A stretch of DNA of 64,000 nucleotides, from contig UQBG01000004.1 in NCBI GenBank assembly GCA_900539185.1, positions 62,001 to 126,000 on the forward strand. Reading direction: 5' to 3'. The stretch comes from an uncultured Clostridium sp. (GTDB lineage Bacteria; Bacillota; Clostridia; Lachnospirales; Lachnospiraceae). Shown piece by piece: positions 33,305 through 42,696 of this stretch. The notes below the pieces were generated by a model. It searched no databases, was not told where the DNA came from, and was given only the letters and a program-made list of their open reading frames with translations. The position numbers were made by a program, and so were the translations under genes. Each line of letters opens with the position of its first letter. Within the stretch, counting starts at the first letter, position 1.

Positions 33305-36115
33305 ATGAAAACAACATTAAAAACAAAGCTGTTGACAGTCATGCTTGCCCTGTGCATGGTGGTGTCAATGGTACCGGTTTCGGTGTTTGCCGCACCCGGA
33401 ACACAGGCAGCAGCGACTGCGGATTTTACAACGGATGAAGTGACTGCATTGGCTTTGCTTAATGCAGCGAAAACCGGCTCGGAGGATTCTACTTGGGATA
33501 GTACCACCAAAACACTTACTCTGAAGGGAATCGAGTTTACTACGACAGCAACGACTGCGTTAAAGCTGCCGGCCGGGACAACCATTGTTCTTGCTGATGG
33601 TACCGATAACCAGATTACAGGTGGCGGCACTACAGTAGCCACTAGTGGAGGATATAGTAAGGATATCTATGTTTGTGGTATTGATGCACAAGGAGCACTG
33701 ATCATTAAAGGTGAGAGTAGTGGTACGGGTACACTGTCTGTGACTTCCGGTACGCATGAGAATACCGGCAATGCATGGACGTATTCTACGGCGATTTTGG
33801 CAAAAGGGGATTTTAGCGTTGAAAGTGGAAGTGTTACTGCGGTGGGTGGTACGGCATATTCTGCTGACTGTGCATTTTCTCATGGTGTTGAAATGGTAGA
33901 GGGAAACAGCCTGTTTGTAAAAGGCGGAACCCTGACAGCCATCGGGGGAGAGTCCTTTGATACAGGAGATACCGAGATACGAAAGTCGTTCTCGCGTGGC
34001 GTAGATGTGTATAAAGGAAATGTCAGCGTATCCGGCGCGGCTAAGCTTGTAGCAAAATGCGTTCCATCTATGGATGGAGAAGGGCTGGCATATGGTGTTA
34101 ATATTTTATTGGGAAAATTGATGGTTTTGGATAATGCTCAGCTTTTAGCGACTGCTACTCAGGCAATTGTGGTATCCGGTGGATGCTTGCAGCAGACCGG
34201 CGGGCAGATTACTGCAAAGTATACCGGTGACAACATTGGGCATAGTCTCTCTGTAACAAGGGAGAATAACAGCAGTGCGTCGAATACCGGAAATATTGAG
34301 ATTACCGGAGGAACCCTGGATGCTTCCAGTGGCGGTATCTATATGTATCAAAATAACTGGAGTGATCAGTATGGAGTATTTTCTGTGAGCAGTGGCACAG
34401 TCAAGACAGGTTCTGTTTACGGCGCAAATAGCTTCCGGATAACCGGCGGTACGGTAGAAGCTCAGCGGATTAATTCGAAAAGATTAACGATCGATGGGGG
34501 TATATTGACGGTATGTGAGCCGGTACAGAAGTCCCAATACGATGGCAGTCTGTATACCGATTCAGCCATTTGGTGCAGTAGTGACATTACTATGAATGCC
34601 GGCAGGTTAGAGGTGTCATGGGACTGGGGAGCATATACACCTTGTGTATTCACGGCAGATGAGTATTCGCAGTATCCGACTCCATTAGTGAATAGCGGTA
34701 CAGTTGCCATTAACGGTGGAACCGCAATCTTTAACACAGGCTGTGCCGGAAATACGGTGCTTAGGGGTGACACTATCACACATAGTGATAACGTGATAGA
34801 AACCGGAGCCGATGATACACAGATTCAGAAGTATGGAGATACACCGGTAGTGTTTAGTGATATGGCACGAACGCCTGTGACAGTTTCAGGCATAGCAGTG
34901 CAGACTAAAGAATACGATGCAACAACCATAGCACAGATCGATGCCTCCGCAGCTACGGTTTCCGGTGTGGCAGGTGGCGATAGTGTGGGGTTGGATGTGA
35001 GCGGAGTGACAGCGGCATTTGATAATAAGAATGTAGGGCAGAATAAAGCTGTTTCTGTGGCCGGAACATTCCAGTTATGTGGCAGGGATGCCTATAAGTA
35101 CAGTTTGACGCAGCCATCCCCAAATAGTCTCACAGGAGTGATAACTCCATGCAAAACCGTCACGAATGCGACCGTTGCCATACAGAAGGTTTCAAAGGAT
35201 ACTGGAACATTTGATGAACCATACATCATCGGAGTGTTTGGACCGTCAGGCTCTCAGGTGACAGAAACGAGTACCGGTACTGTGACATATACCATTGAGG
35301 AGGCAGGCCTTACGAATGTAATTTACGATGATATAGTTGCATATCTGAAGACTCTGCCACTGGATAAAACAATTGAGCTGACATACACCTTTACCGGCAG
35401 AGACAATTATGCAGGGGCAAAATTTGATGATGGAAACGGTGGTACAACCAATATAGGAAAGATTAAGGTTCAAATTGTTCGTGGTAATTATAAGCTTACG
35501 TTTGATGCGTGTGATGGAAGTGGAACGACAACCGCTATGACGACAGATGAGGATGGTAAGATTAGCAGTCTGCCAAAGGATCCGAGCCGGAGTGGATATA
35601 AATTTAATGGTTGGTATACAGAAGTAACAGGAGGAACAAGGGTTACGGTAGATACGGTATTTAAAAATAATACGACCATATATGCACAGTGGTTGCCGGA
35701 CTATAAGATTATTGAGGGTGCAAACGGTACATGGACAAAGAATACAGACGGTACATTGACCTTCCGGGCAAATGGTGATTTGACCAAATTTACTCAGGTT
35801 AAGGTGGACGGAACTGTAATTAGTTCAGATAAGTATACGGCTGCATCCGGATCTACAATCATTACGCTAAAAGCAGACTACCTCAGTACACTTACGGTTG
35901 GCAAGCATACATTGACCGTGGTTTACAGTGATGGGGAGTGCAGTACAGACTTTGAAGTTCAGGCGGCAAAAAATGATAACAGCAGCTCTGAATCAAATAA
36001 GGCTCCAAAGACCGGAGATAACAGTTATCCTCTGGTATGGATCATACTGCTGTTTGCTAGTGGCAGTGCAGTCGTAGGAACAACTATTTATAATAGAAAG
36101 AGAAAAAATCTATAA
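33305..36115 (+). CDS. Large cell-wall-anchored surface protein (beta-helix, YDG, InlB-B repeat)
   Basis: The 936-residue protein has a signal peptide (TKLLTVMLALCMVVSMVPVSVFA), a long repetitive region of short strands with TGGT/SGGT turns (about residues 60-520, a right-handed beta-helix-like fold), a YDG-type domain (about 535-620: VQTKEYDATTIAQID, NKNVGQNKAVSV), a bacterial Ig-like part, an InlB B-repeat (about 725-795: GYKFNGWYTEVTGGT, YAQWLPDY), an X2-like domain (about 800-885) and a C-terminal sorting signal APKTGDN, hydrophobic helix and RKRKNL tail. It is exported and probably linked to peptidoglycan by sortase. Role unknown: adhesion or glycan contact. Good GGAGGGG site. Confidence 0.88.
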   Translation: MKTTLKTKLLTVMLALCMVVSMVPVSVFAAPGTQAAATADFTTDEVTALALLNAAKTGSEDSTWDSTTKTLTLKGIEFTTTATTALKLPAGTTIVLADGTDNQITGGGTTVATSGGYSKDIYVCGIDAQGALIIKGESSGTGTLSVTSGTHENTGNAWTYSTAILAKGDFSVESGSVTAVGGTAYSADCAFSHGVEMVEGNSLFVKGGTLTAIGGESFDTGDTEIRKSFSRGVDVYKGNVSVSGAAKLVAKCVPSMDGEGLAYGVNILLGKLMVLDNAQLLATATQAIVVSGGCLQQTGGQITAKYTGDNIGHSLSVTRENNSSASNTGNIEITGGTLDASSGGIYMYQNNWSDQYGVFSVSSGTVKTGSVYGANSFRITGGTVEAQRINSKRLTIDGGILTVCEPVQKSQYDGSLYTDSAIWCSSDITMNAGRLEVSWDWGAYTPCVFTADEYSQYPTPLVNSGTVAINGGTAIFNTGCAGNTVLRGDTITHSDNVIETGADDTQIQKYGDTPVVFSDMARTPVTVSGIAVQTKEYDATTIAQIDASAATVSGVAGGDSVGLDVSGVTAAFDNKNVGQNKAVSVAGTFQLCGRDAYKYSLTQPSPNSLTGVITPCKTVTNATVAIQKVSKDTGTFDEPYIIGVFGPSGSQVTETSTGTVTYTIEEAGLTNVIYDDIVAYLKTLPLDKTIELTYTFTGRDNYAGAKFDDGNGGTTNIGKIKVQIVRGNYKLTFDACDGSGTTTAMTTDEDGKISSLPKDPSRSGYKFNGWYTEVTGGTRVTVDTVFKNNTTIYAQWLPDYKIIEGANGTWTKNTDGTLTFRANGDLTKFTQVKVDGTVISSDKYTAASGSTIITLKADYLSTLTVGKHTLTVVYSDGECSTDFEVQAAKNDNSSSESNKAPKTGDNSYPLVWIILLFASGSAVVGTTIYNRKRKNL

Positions 36116-36119
36116 TTAG

Positions 36120-36389
36120 TCAGGCGTTCGGGATCAGATTACTGTAGTATTCGGTTTCGCCGGCTAAGACTTCATCATAGAAGTTCTGTTTCCAGTCGAT
36201 ATAGGCAATGGAGGTTTGAAGTTGCTCAATCGACTGAAGCAGGGCTTCTTTTTTCTTGGCGAGAATCACCTTGCGTTCCGGGATGGAGGATTTTCCTTCT
36301 AAACACAGGGCGAGGTATACTTTCATTTCTGTGATACTCATATCACAGTCCTTCAGACACTTCAAACTGTTATCCCGAAGTCTGTTCAT
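36120..36389 (-). pseudogene. Remnant of a MerR-family regulator (HTH missing)
   Basis: The 89-codon frame reads LKCLKDCDMSITEMKVYLALCLEGKSSIPERKVILAKKKEALLQSIEQLQTSIAYIDWKQNFYDEVLAG, the second half of a clostridial MerR-type regulator. The first 40 or so residues with the winged helix (IRYYDxxGLL) are absent; upstream sequence is instead the tail of an aldo/keto reductase gene on the other strand. No ribosome site is seen before the remaining ATG. Confidence 0.82.
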
Positions 36390-36392
36390 AAA

Positions 36393-36491
36393 GAGCGTAT
36401 GATCGAGAATTTTCAGGTGTTTGATTTTGCATTGGATGAGGAGGATATGCGGCAGATCGCACAGTTGGATACAGGGACAAGTGCAAAATAA
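36393..36491 (+). pseudogene. Remnant of an aldo/keto reductase, C-terminal 32 residues
   Basis: The plus-strand frame gives ERMIENFQVFDFALDEEDM and RQIAQLDTGTSAK before TAA. This is the end of 2,5-diketo-gluconate-reductase-type aldo/keto reductases (RMxENxxVFDFxLxxEDMxxIxxLDTG). Everything upstream is missing. MerR and aldo/keto reductase genes are often divergent neighbours, so this and the MerR fragment are two ends of one deletion. Confidence 0.78.
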
Positions 36492-36617
36492 AATAGATTT
36501 ACTTCACTTTTACAAATCCTTTACCTGCATTGCCTTGTGACGAATGGAGTTCCTATATAAAATAAGAGTAATCGAAAACATGGATAAATAGGAAAGCCGT
36601 AAGGGGGAGAAGCACAA

Positions 36618-37343
36618 ATGTTATTTAGCAATGCAAATCAGATGGATGATTATGGTGGGCATTATATAAAGAAACGACCTGTAAGTATTTCAAACGGACT
36701 GTTGGTAACGGAAGCACAGCAATTTGATTTCAGACAGGCGGAAAGAATCAATCTCACGATGGAAGAGGATAAAGAAATCAGACAAAAGCTGCTACAGGGA
36801 AAGACTAAAATAGCGGGCAGCGTTAATATATTACCGGTGATGGCAAAAGAGCAAAAAGCAGATACCTTTGGTGAAGACGCGACAGCAAAAAGAAGGATGG
36901 TCAAAATCATTCTGATTGTGCTTGCAGTCCTGATTCTGGTTGTGCTTGCAGTTGCAGGCGGTTATATGATCACAAACGCCGCTATGACGAAAAGCCAGAT
37001 CGCATTTTCATTTACGCTTCTGGCAAATTTGTTTCTGGCGATTGTGACATGGGCGGTTCCGGTTCTTGTAATCGGGCTTGTCATTTATAAGCTATATAAT
37101 CATCAAGGTTATATAAAGGAATATGCAGATGCCATTCCGGTCGGAACACTGGAGGTCTATGATATTCCGGTCACAGACAAGTATTATTATGCAGATGCTG
37201 ACACGGTTTGCGATTATCTTGAAATCGGCGGGGTGGCGGTAGAAGTAAACTGGACAGTATATAATAAGGTGGCAATCGGACAAAAGCAGCGATGTGCATT
37301 TTTAAGAAGAGGAAACAAGCAGTACTTTGCGGTGATAGTATAG
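36618..37343 (+). CDS. Hypothetical protein with two central membrane helices
   Basis: I do not recognise this 241-residue protein. The N-terminal cytoplasmic-looking part (residues 1-90) is followed by two helices (about 94-120, VKIILIVLAVLILVVLAVAGGYMI, and 127-160, IAFSFTLLANLFLAIVTWAVPVLVIGLVIYKLY) and a C-terminal globular part with TLEVYDIPVTDKYYYADADTVCDYLEIGG. GGGGGAG lies before the ATG. It is upstream of the two-component system, but a separate TATAAT at 37403-37408 precedes the latter, so they may be independent. Confidence 0.72.
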   Translation: MLFSNANQMDDYGGHYIKKRPVSISNGLLVTEAQQFDFRQAERINLTMEEDKEIRQKLLQGKTKIAGSVNILPVMAKEQKADTFGEDATAKRRMVKIILIVLAVLILVVLAVAGGYMITNAAMTKSQIAFSFTLLANLFLAIVTWAVPVLVIGLVIYKLYNHQGYIKEYADAIPVGTLEVYDIPVTDKYYYADADTVCDYLEIGGVAVEVNWTVYNKVAIGQKQRCAFLRRGNKQYFAVIV

Positions 37344-37444
37344 GATTACCATATTATCCGAGGAAGGGCTGAATTTGTATCGCATAGGTACGGGAGCTAT
37401 GGTATAATGTGCGTATACATCCTATCGGAAAAGAGGTGCGGAAG

Positions 37445-38131
37445 ATGAGTAAGATACTGCTTTTAGAGGATGATTTGAGCCTGATCAACGGTCTGTCCTT
37501 TGTGTTTCAGAAGCAGGGATTTGAGGCGGATATAGCTAGAACCCTGAAAGAAGCAGAGGCAGTCTGGACAGACGGAAAGTATGATCTGTTAGTGCTGGAT
37601 GTGTCGCTGCCGGATGGTTCAGGCTTCGAGTTCTGTCAAAGGGTTCGTCAGATATCCAGTGTTCCGATCATTTTCCTGACGGCTTCTGATGAGGAAACCA
37701 ACATTATAATGGGCTTGGATATCGGTGGGGACGACTACATCACGAAGCCCTTCAAGCTGGGAGTTTTAATTTCAAGGATGAATGCTCTGCTGCGGCGTGC
37801 AAATGCGTTTCGTACCGAGGAGACAGAACTGCAGTCAAATGGTATCAAGGTACTTTTGCTGCAGGGGCAGGTATTTAAGAACGGAGAACTGTTGGAACTG
37901 ACGGCAGCAGAGTATAAGCTGTTATGCCTGTTTATGAGAAATCCGAACCGGATATTGACAAAGGAGCAGATATTAGAGAAGCTGTGGGACTGCGACGGAA
38001 ATTACATCGATAGCAGTACGTTGACGGTGTACATGAGGCGTCTGCGTATGAAGGTCGAAGATCAGCCCAGTGATCCCCGGATGATCCTGACGGTTCGTGG
38101 AATGGGTTATAAATGGAATGTCATAAAATGA
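37445..38131 (+). CDS. OmpR/PhoB-type response regulator
   Basis: The 228-residue protein has a receiver domain with the acidic pair LLEDD, phosphoacceptor D52 in LLVLDVSLPDG and the conserved lysine in YITKPF, and a winged-helix output domain (LTAAEYKLLCLFMRNPNRILTKEQILEKLWD...TVYMRRLRMKVE). GAGGTG supports the ATG at 37445. It is co-transcribed with the kinase gene 7 bases downstream and probably regulates the ABC/FtsX genes that follow. Confidence 0.95.
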   Translation: MSKILLLEDDLSLINGLSFVFQKQGFEADIARTLKEAEAVWTDGKYDLLVLDVSLPDGSGFEFCQRVRQISSVPIIFLTASDEETNIIMGLDIGGDDYITKPFKLGVLISRMNALLRRANAFRTEETELQSNGIKVLLLQGQVFKNGELLELTAAEYKLLCLFMRNPNRILTKEQILEKLWDCDGNYIDSSTLTVYMRRLRMKVEDQPSDPRMILTVRGMGYKWNVIK

Positions 38132-38138
38132 GGGAACG

Positions 38139-39176
38139 ATGAAGATATTTGCGGATAAAGACATTAAAAAATTATTTCTTGCAGTCGGTGGAATCTGGTT
38201 TGGAACGCTGCTTCTGGTGGAATGGGTGTTCCGGCTGATGCCCCAAAGGTTTTCTCTTTGGATATTACTTATTTTTCTGGTCATGGCAGGTGCTTTGTGG
38301 GGCATCTGCTTTTGGTACTTTAAAAAGAAACATGCGATCATGGAACAGGCGGTTTTGCAGATCCATGCCTTTCTGGATGGTGACGTGGAAGCCCGTATCG
38401 AATGTGATGAGGAGGGGGAACTATATCATCTGTTTCACTCTGTGAATTCTCTTGCTGCGGTTTTAAATGCACATACAGATCAGGAATTACAGGAAAAGGA
38501 ATTCCTGAAAAACACAATCTCTGATATTTCTCATCAGTTGAAGACACCACTGGCAGCACTCAATATATACAATGGTCTGCTTCAGGAGGAGATCGTGGAA
38601 CCATCGGCGGTGAAAGAATTTGCCGACTTATCGGAACAAGAGCTTGATCGGATTGAAACGCTGGTACAAAATCTGCTGAAGATTACGAAGCTGGACGCCG
38701 GTACGATTGTACTGGAGAATCATATGGAAAACGTAGCAGATATGATGCGAGACATAGAACTGCATTTTGCATATCGGGTCAAGCAGGAACAAAAGAACCT
38801 GATTTTGTCCGGACCGGATAGCGGAGAACTCTTCTGCGACCGGACCTGGCTGACCGAGGCGATCGCGAATATAGTAAAAAATGCATTGGATCATACCGGC
38901 GAAGGGGATGCAATCTATGTGAAATGGAAATGTGCGCCTTCTTTTGTTCAGATCATCATACAGGATGAAGGATCCGGTATTCACCCTGAGGATCTGCATC
39001 ATATATTTAAACGGTTTTATCGAAGTCGGTTTTCAAAGGATACGCAGGGAGTTGGTCTGGGGTTGCCGCTTGCAAAGGCGATTATCGAGGAGCATGGCGG
39101 AGCAATCGAAGTAGACAGTGAGTTGGGAAAGGGAACCACCTTTACCATCAGTTTTTTAATTCCTACAAAATTGTAG
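38139..39176 (+). CDS. Sensor histidine kinase, partner of the upstream response regulator
   Basis: The 345-residue kinase has two membrane helices (about residues 11-32 and 38-60) with almost no extracellular loop between them, a short HAMP-like linker, the phosphoacceptor H132 in SDISHQLKTPLAAL, and the ATPase domain with NIVKNALDHTGEG, DEGSGI and GVGLGLPLAK. The lack of a sensor domain is typical of kinases that read out the flux state of an associated ABC transporter, as in peptide-antibiotic modules. An ABC/FtsX pair follows. Confidence 0.93.
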   Translation: MKIFADKDIKKLFLAVGGIWFGTLLLVEWVFRLMPQRFSLWILLIFLVMAGALWGICFWYFKKKHAIMEQAVLQIHAFLDGDVEARIECDEEGELYHLFHSVNSLAAVLNAHTDQELQEKEFLKNTISDISHQLKTPLAALNIYNGLLQEEIVEPSAVKEFADLSEQELDRIETLVQNLLKITKLDAGTIVLENHMENVADMMRDIELHFAYRVKQEQKNLILSGPDSGELFCDRTWLTEAIANIVKNALDHTGEGDAIYVKWKCAPSFVQIIIQDEGSGIHPEDLHHIFKRFYRSRFSKDTQGVGLGLPLAKAIIEEHGGAIEVDSELGKGTTFTISFLIPTKL

Positions 39177-39285
39177 GCTGGGAGTAAGGGTACAGTAATC
39201 TTTTGGTGCTATTCTTTCAAGCACAGACAGAGGCGTTACCGGTGTTTGTCTGCAATGAAATTTGCACAGAAAGAGGTGTTGCACT

Positions 39286-39981
39286 ATGAATTTATTGGAA
39301 GTGAAAAATCTTTATAAGACGTATGGCAGCGGAGAAACTGCAGTGCAGGCATTAAAAGATGTCAGCGTTTCCGTTCCAAAAGGAGAGTATGTAGCAATCG
39401 TCGGAGAGTCCGGTTCCGGCAAAAGTACGCTTCTTAACCTGCTGGGAGCACTGGATGTACCTACGTCAGGGAAGGTATGGATCGATGAAAAAGATATTTT
39501 CGCCATGAATGATCAGAAATTGACGGTATTTCGCCGGAGAAATATTGGTTTTATTTTTCAGGCATTTAACCTGATTCCTGAGCTGACGGTTGAACAGAAT
39601 ATCATTTTTCCGGTTTTATTGGATTATCAGAAACCGGATAAAAAATATCTGGAGGAGCTATTAGACGTACTGAATCTAAAGGAACGCAGAAATCATCTCC
39701 CGAGTCAGCTATCCGGCGGACAGCAGCAGAGGGTGGCAATTGGGCGTGCTCTCATTACACGCCCATCTTTGATTCTGGCAGATGAGCCAACCGGAAATCT
39801 GGACACGAAAAATACCAGTGAAGTCATTACACTGTTAAAGGAAACCTCGAAAAAATATGAGCAGACAATTGTTATGATTACACATAGCAGGAGCATTGCA
39901 CAGACAGCCGATCGGATCCTGCAGGTATCCGATGGTGTGTTAACGGATTTGGGAGGTGCCAGAAATGAAAAGCTATCTTAG
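39286..39981 (+). CDS. ABC transporter ATP-binding protein of the two-component-linked module
   Basis: The 231-residue ATPase has Walker A GESGSGKSTLLN, signature LSGGQQQRVAIGRAL and DEPTGNLDTKN, the MacB/LolD/BceA type. The ATG at 39286 follows GAGGTG. The permease gene overlaps its 3' end by 17 bases, so both are translated together. Likely regulated by the two-component system just upstream. Confidence 0.94.
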   Translation: MNLLEVKNLYKTYGSGETAVQALKDVSVSVPKGEYVAIVGESGSGKSTLLNLLGALDVPTSGKVWIDEKDIFAMNDQKLTVFRRRNIGFIFQAFNLIPELTVEQNIIFPVLLDYQKPDKKYLEELLDVLNLKERRNHLPSQLSGGQQQRVAIGRALITRPSLILADEPTGNLDTKNTSEVITLLKETSKKYEQTIVMITHSRSIAQTADRILQVSDGVLTDLGGARNEKLS

Positions 39982-41776
39982 TCTTATTCCGATTTCAGCG
40001 AAGGTTCACCGAAGACAAAATCGAATGACATTGTTATGTATTGTTTTTGCTGTATTTATGGTAACGGCTGTATTTAGTATGGCAGAGATGGGAACCAGAA
40101 TGGAGCTGAATCGGTTGTCAGAGAAACACGGGGGGATCTCGTTAGCAGAGATTGTCAGCAGTGAAATGGGGCAGATGCTTTTTGCAACTGCGGTTTTTCT
40201 GTTTATATTGGTTTTGATTGCAGGCGTGTTGATGATATCCGGTAGTATAAACAGCAGCATTGCACAAAGAACAAAATTTTTCGGAATGATGCGGTGCATC
40301 GGCATGAGTAAGCAACAGATCATCCGCTTTGTGCGTTTGGAAGCTTTAAACTGGTGTAAAACGGCGATTCCAATCGGTCTGGGTATGGGGATCATAACGA
40401 CATGGGGATTGTGTGCAATTTTGCGGTTTATCGTCGGAGAGGAGTTTTCACAGATTCCGCTTTTTGGAATCAGTGCCCCGGGGATCCTTTGCGGTATCCT
40501 TGTGGGTGTGATTACGGTATTGATTGCAGCAGGAGCTCCTGCCAGGCGGGCATCAAAGGTATCTGCGATTGCAGCCGTTTCCGGTAATTCCGACAACCAA
40601 CGAACCATCCACGCTTCAAAAGGGATCGGGCATAACCGAATCGAAACTGTACTTGGCAGAAACCATGCGGTATCAGTGAAGAAAAATCTAACGCTGCTGA
40701 CAGGTTCGTTTGCACTTAGTATCATTTTGTTTTTGAGTTTTTCCGTTATTATTCAAGTGGTCAATTATATCATGCCACAGTCTGCGGCAACGTCGGATAT
40801 CGATATCGTATGTCAGAATGGTACGGAGTCGTTTCCACAGGAGCGGTTTGAAACTATTCGGCAGATGGATGGCGTAAAAGAGATATATGGACGGAGAAGT
40901 GCATTTGATATCCCGGCAGAGTTGGACAGAGCGGCTGCGTGTTCCGATACCGTCGATGTGATTTCTTATGATAATTTTGATTTACAGTGTCTTAAAAAGG
41001 ATGGAGCACTGAAGTGGGGGAGTCATCTGTCTAAGGTATATGGTGACAGTCAATATGTGTTGGCAACTTCAGATTCAGACAGTGACTGGGAAATCGGTGA
41101 TACGATACAGATGGGAGATGAAAGTCTTACCATTGCGGGACTGCTGAAAAATGATCCGTTTACGGAAGATGGCATGACAAATGGAAAGATAACCTTGATT
41201 ACCTCCGGTGAAACCTATATGAGACTGACCGGAGATACGGCGTATGATCTGGTGATGATCCAACTTACAGACAGGGCAACAGAGGCGGATGTGGAGGCAA
41301 TCCGTGCGGCTGCGGGCGCAGGCTATGACGTTCTGGATAAGCGGGAAGATCAGACAGGTGGTACCTATCTGGCATTTGTAGTTTGCGTCTATAGCTTTTT
41401 GGGAATTATTGCACTGGTAACGGTTTTGAACATCGTCAACAGTATCTCCATGAGCGTGTCAGCCAGGATAAAGCAGTACGGAGCTATGCGGGCAGTTGGT
41501 ATGGATGACCGTCAGATTACAAGGATGATTGCGGTTGAGGCAGCGACCTATGCAGGCGTTGGCTGTGTGATCGGTTGTGTGATTGGTCTGGTAGTCAACA
41601 AGCTGTTATATAGTATCTTGATTACTGGACATTTTCCATATGCAGTCTGGCATCTGCCGATCGGAGCGCTGATCATAATCCTTTTGTTTGTGGCGGGAGC
41701 TACCGGAATGGCGGTGTATGCTCCGGCAAAGAGGATCCGTAGGATGTCGATTACGGAAACGATCAATGAATTGTAA
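39965..41776 (+). CDS. FtsX-domain ABC transporter permease of the two-component-linked module
   Basis: The 603-residue permease has an N-terminal helix (TLLCIVFAVFMVTAVFSMAEMGTRM), a first FtsX block with three helices (about residues 65-195, containing TKFFGMMRCIGMSKQQIIRFVRLEAL), a helix at about 240-265, an extracytoplasmic domain (about 270-460), and a second FtsX block (SARIKQYGAMRAVGMDDRQITRMIAVEAATYA). The repeated RxxGM motif marks a full-length dual-FtsX permease. It differs from the two TetR-linked paralogues and lacks their L-D-G helical region. Confidence 0.93.
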   Translation: MKSYLSLIPISAKVHRRQNRMTLLCIVFAVFMVTAVFSMAEMGTRMELNRLSEKHGGISLAEIVSSEMGQMLFATAVFLFILVLIAGVLMISGSINSSIAQRTKFFGMMRCIGMSKQQIIRFVRLEALNWCKTAIPIGLGMGIITTWGLCAILRFIVGEEFSQIPLFGISAPGILCGILVGVITVLIAAGAPARRASKVSAIAAVSGNSDNQRTIHASKGIGHNRIETVLGRNHAVSVKKNLTLLTGSFALSIILFLSFSVIIQVVNYIMPQSAATSDIDIVCQNGTESFPQERFETIRQMDGVKEIYGRRSAFDIPAELDRAAACSDTVDVISYDNFDLQCLKKDGALKWGSHLSKVYGDSQYVLATSDSDSDWEIGDTIQMGDESLTIAGLLKNDPFTEDGMTNGKITLITSGETYMRLTGDTAYDLVMIQLTDRATEADVEAIRAAAGAGYDVLDKREDQTGGTYLAFVVCVYSFLGIIALVTVLNIVNSISMSVSARIKQYGAMRAVGMDDRQITRMIAVEAATYAGVGCVIGCVIGLVVNKLLYSILITGHFPYAVWHLPIGALIIILLFVAGATGMAVYAPAKRIRRMSITETINEL

Positions 41777-41874
41777 AAACGAAAGGAGTCGGCATAGTTA
41801 GACGTGGTTGCTTTTACAGACCGGGTGTGAGATACTTATAATGATAGCGTATAGATACGGGACGGAGGGACGAT

Positions 41875-42480
41875 ATGGCTCTTGAAAATAAATTAGGTAT
41901 AACCGATTCTGCGGAACTTGCCCGTGAGGAAGAAAAACGCAGTAAGAAAAAAGCGGTGTGGCTGTTTGAGAGTGGCACGCTGGACGCCCTGCCTGTGGGT
42001 ACCTTTGCAGCACTGCAGGCGATCCATAAATATCTTTTTGAAGATATTTATGACTTTGCGGGCAAGCTGCGTACAGTGAATCTGGCAAAGAACAACTTTC
42101 GCTTTGCTCCGCTGGTGTATTTGGAAGCGGCACTGGAAAACATTGATAAGATGCCACAGTCTACCTATGATGAAATCATTGAGAAGTATGTGGAAATGAA
42201 TATTGCCCACCCTTTTCGGGAGGGAAACGGACGTAGTACCCGCATTTGGCTTGACCGGATGTTAAAAAGGGGCATTGGACAGGTAGTGGACTGGAGTCGA
42301 GTGGATAAAGAGGACTACCTGCTGGCGATGGAGCGCAGTCCCATCAAGGATACAGAGATTAAGGTGCTGTTAAAGGCAGCGTTAACCGATGATGTGGGCA
42401 GCCGTGAGATCTATATGAAGGGCATTGACCACAGCTACTATTACGAGGGGTATACCACCTATAAGACACAGGAATTGTAA
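41875..42480 (+). CDS. Class III Fic-domain protein (putative AMP-transferase)
   Basis: The 201-residue protein contains the Fic motif HPFREGNGR at residues 112-120, complete for catalysis (His, Phe, Glu, Gly-Asn-Gly-Arg). The C-terminal helix carries SYYYEG at residues 187-192, fitting the (S/T)xxxE(G/N) inhibitory motif of self-contained class III Fic proteins such as NmFic, in which the glutamate blocks ATP binding until the oligomer dissociates. Class III members AMPylate target proteins, including DNA gyrase in NmFic. No separate antitoxin gene is next to it, consistent with the class. A terminator follows, separating it from the radical SAM locus. Confidence 0.92.
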   Translation: MALENKLGITDSAELAREEEKRSKKKAVWLFESGTLDALPVGTFAALQAIHKYLFEDIYDFAGKLRTVNLAKNNFRFAPLVYLEAALENIDKMPQSTYDEIIEKYVEMNIAHPFREGNGRSTRIWLDRMLKRGIGQVVDWSRVDKEDYLLAMERSPIKDTEIKVLLKAALTDDVGSREIYMKGIDHSYYYEGYTTYKTQEL

Positions 42481-42500
42481 AACGAATATGCGGATATAAA

Positions 42501-42545
42501 AATCACCGGGAAAGGTCTGTAACAGACAAATCTCGGTGATTTTTT
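42501..42545 (+). terminator. Intrinsic terminator after the Fic gene
   Basis: AATCACCG (42501-42508) pairs with CGGTGATT (42534-42541), with an inner GTCTGT/ACAGAC stem, followed by TTTTT. Confidence 0.82.
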
Positions 42546-42574
42546 GCAGTGGATGGAATGTGTTGTGATACCGG

Positions 42575-42616
42575 GTTACCTTTTGGTAACTACCGCACAA
42601 AAAAGTGCGTACTTTT
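42575..42616 (+). promoter_or_regulatory. Tandem palindromes upstream of the ACGX peptide gene (probable operator)
   Basis: GTTACC-TTTT-GGTAAC (42575-42590) is followed by GCAC-AAAAAA-GTGC (42595-42608), overlapping AAAAGT-GCGT-ACTTTT (42601-42616). No T-run follows. Spacing and GTNAC arms resemble HxlR-type operators; two HxlR genes exist in the window but none is adjacent. Confidence 0.55.
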
Positions 42617-42696
42617 ATAACCGAAAAAAGCTTGGTATGGTAAGGGTGTAACAGGCGGGAGCCGGATATTCAATCATACACAAGGAGGAAATAATA

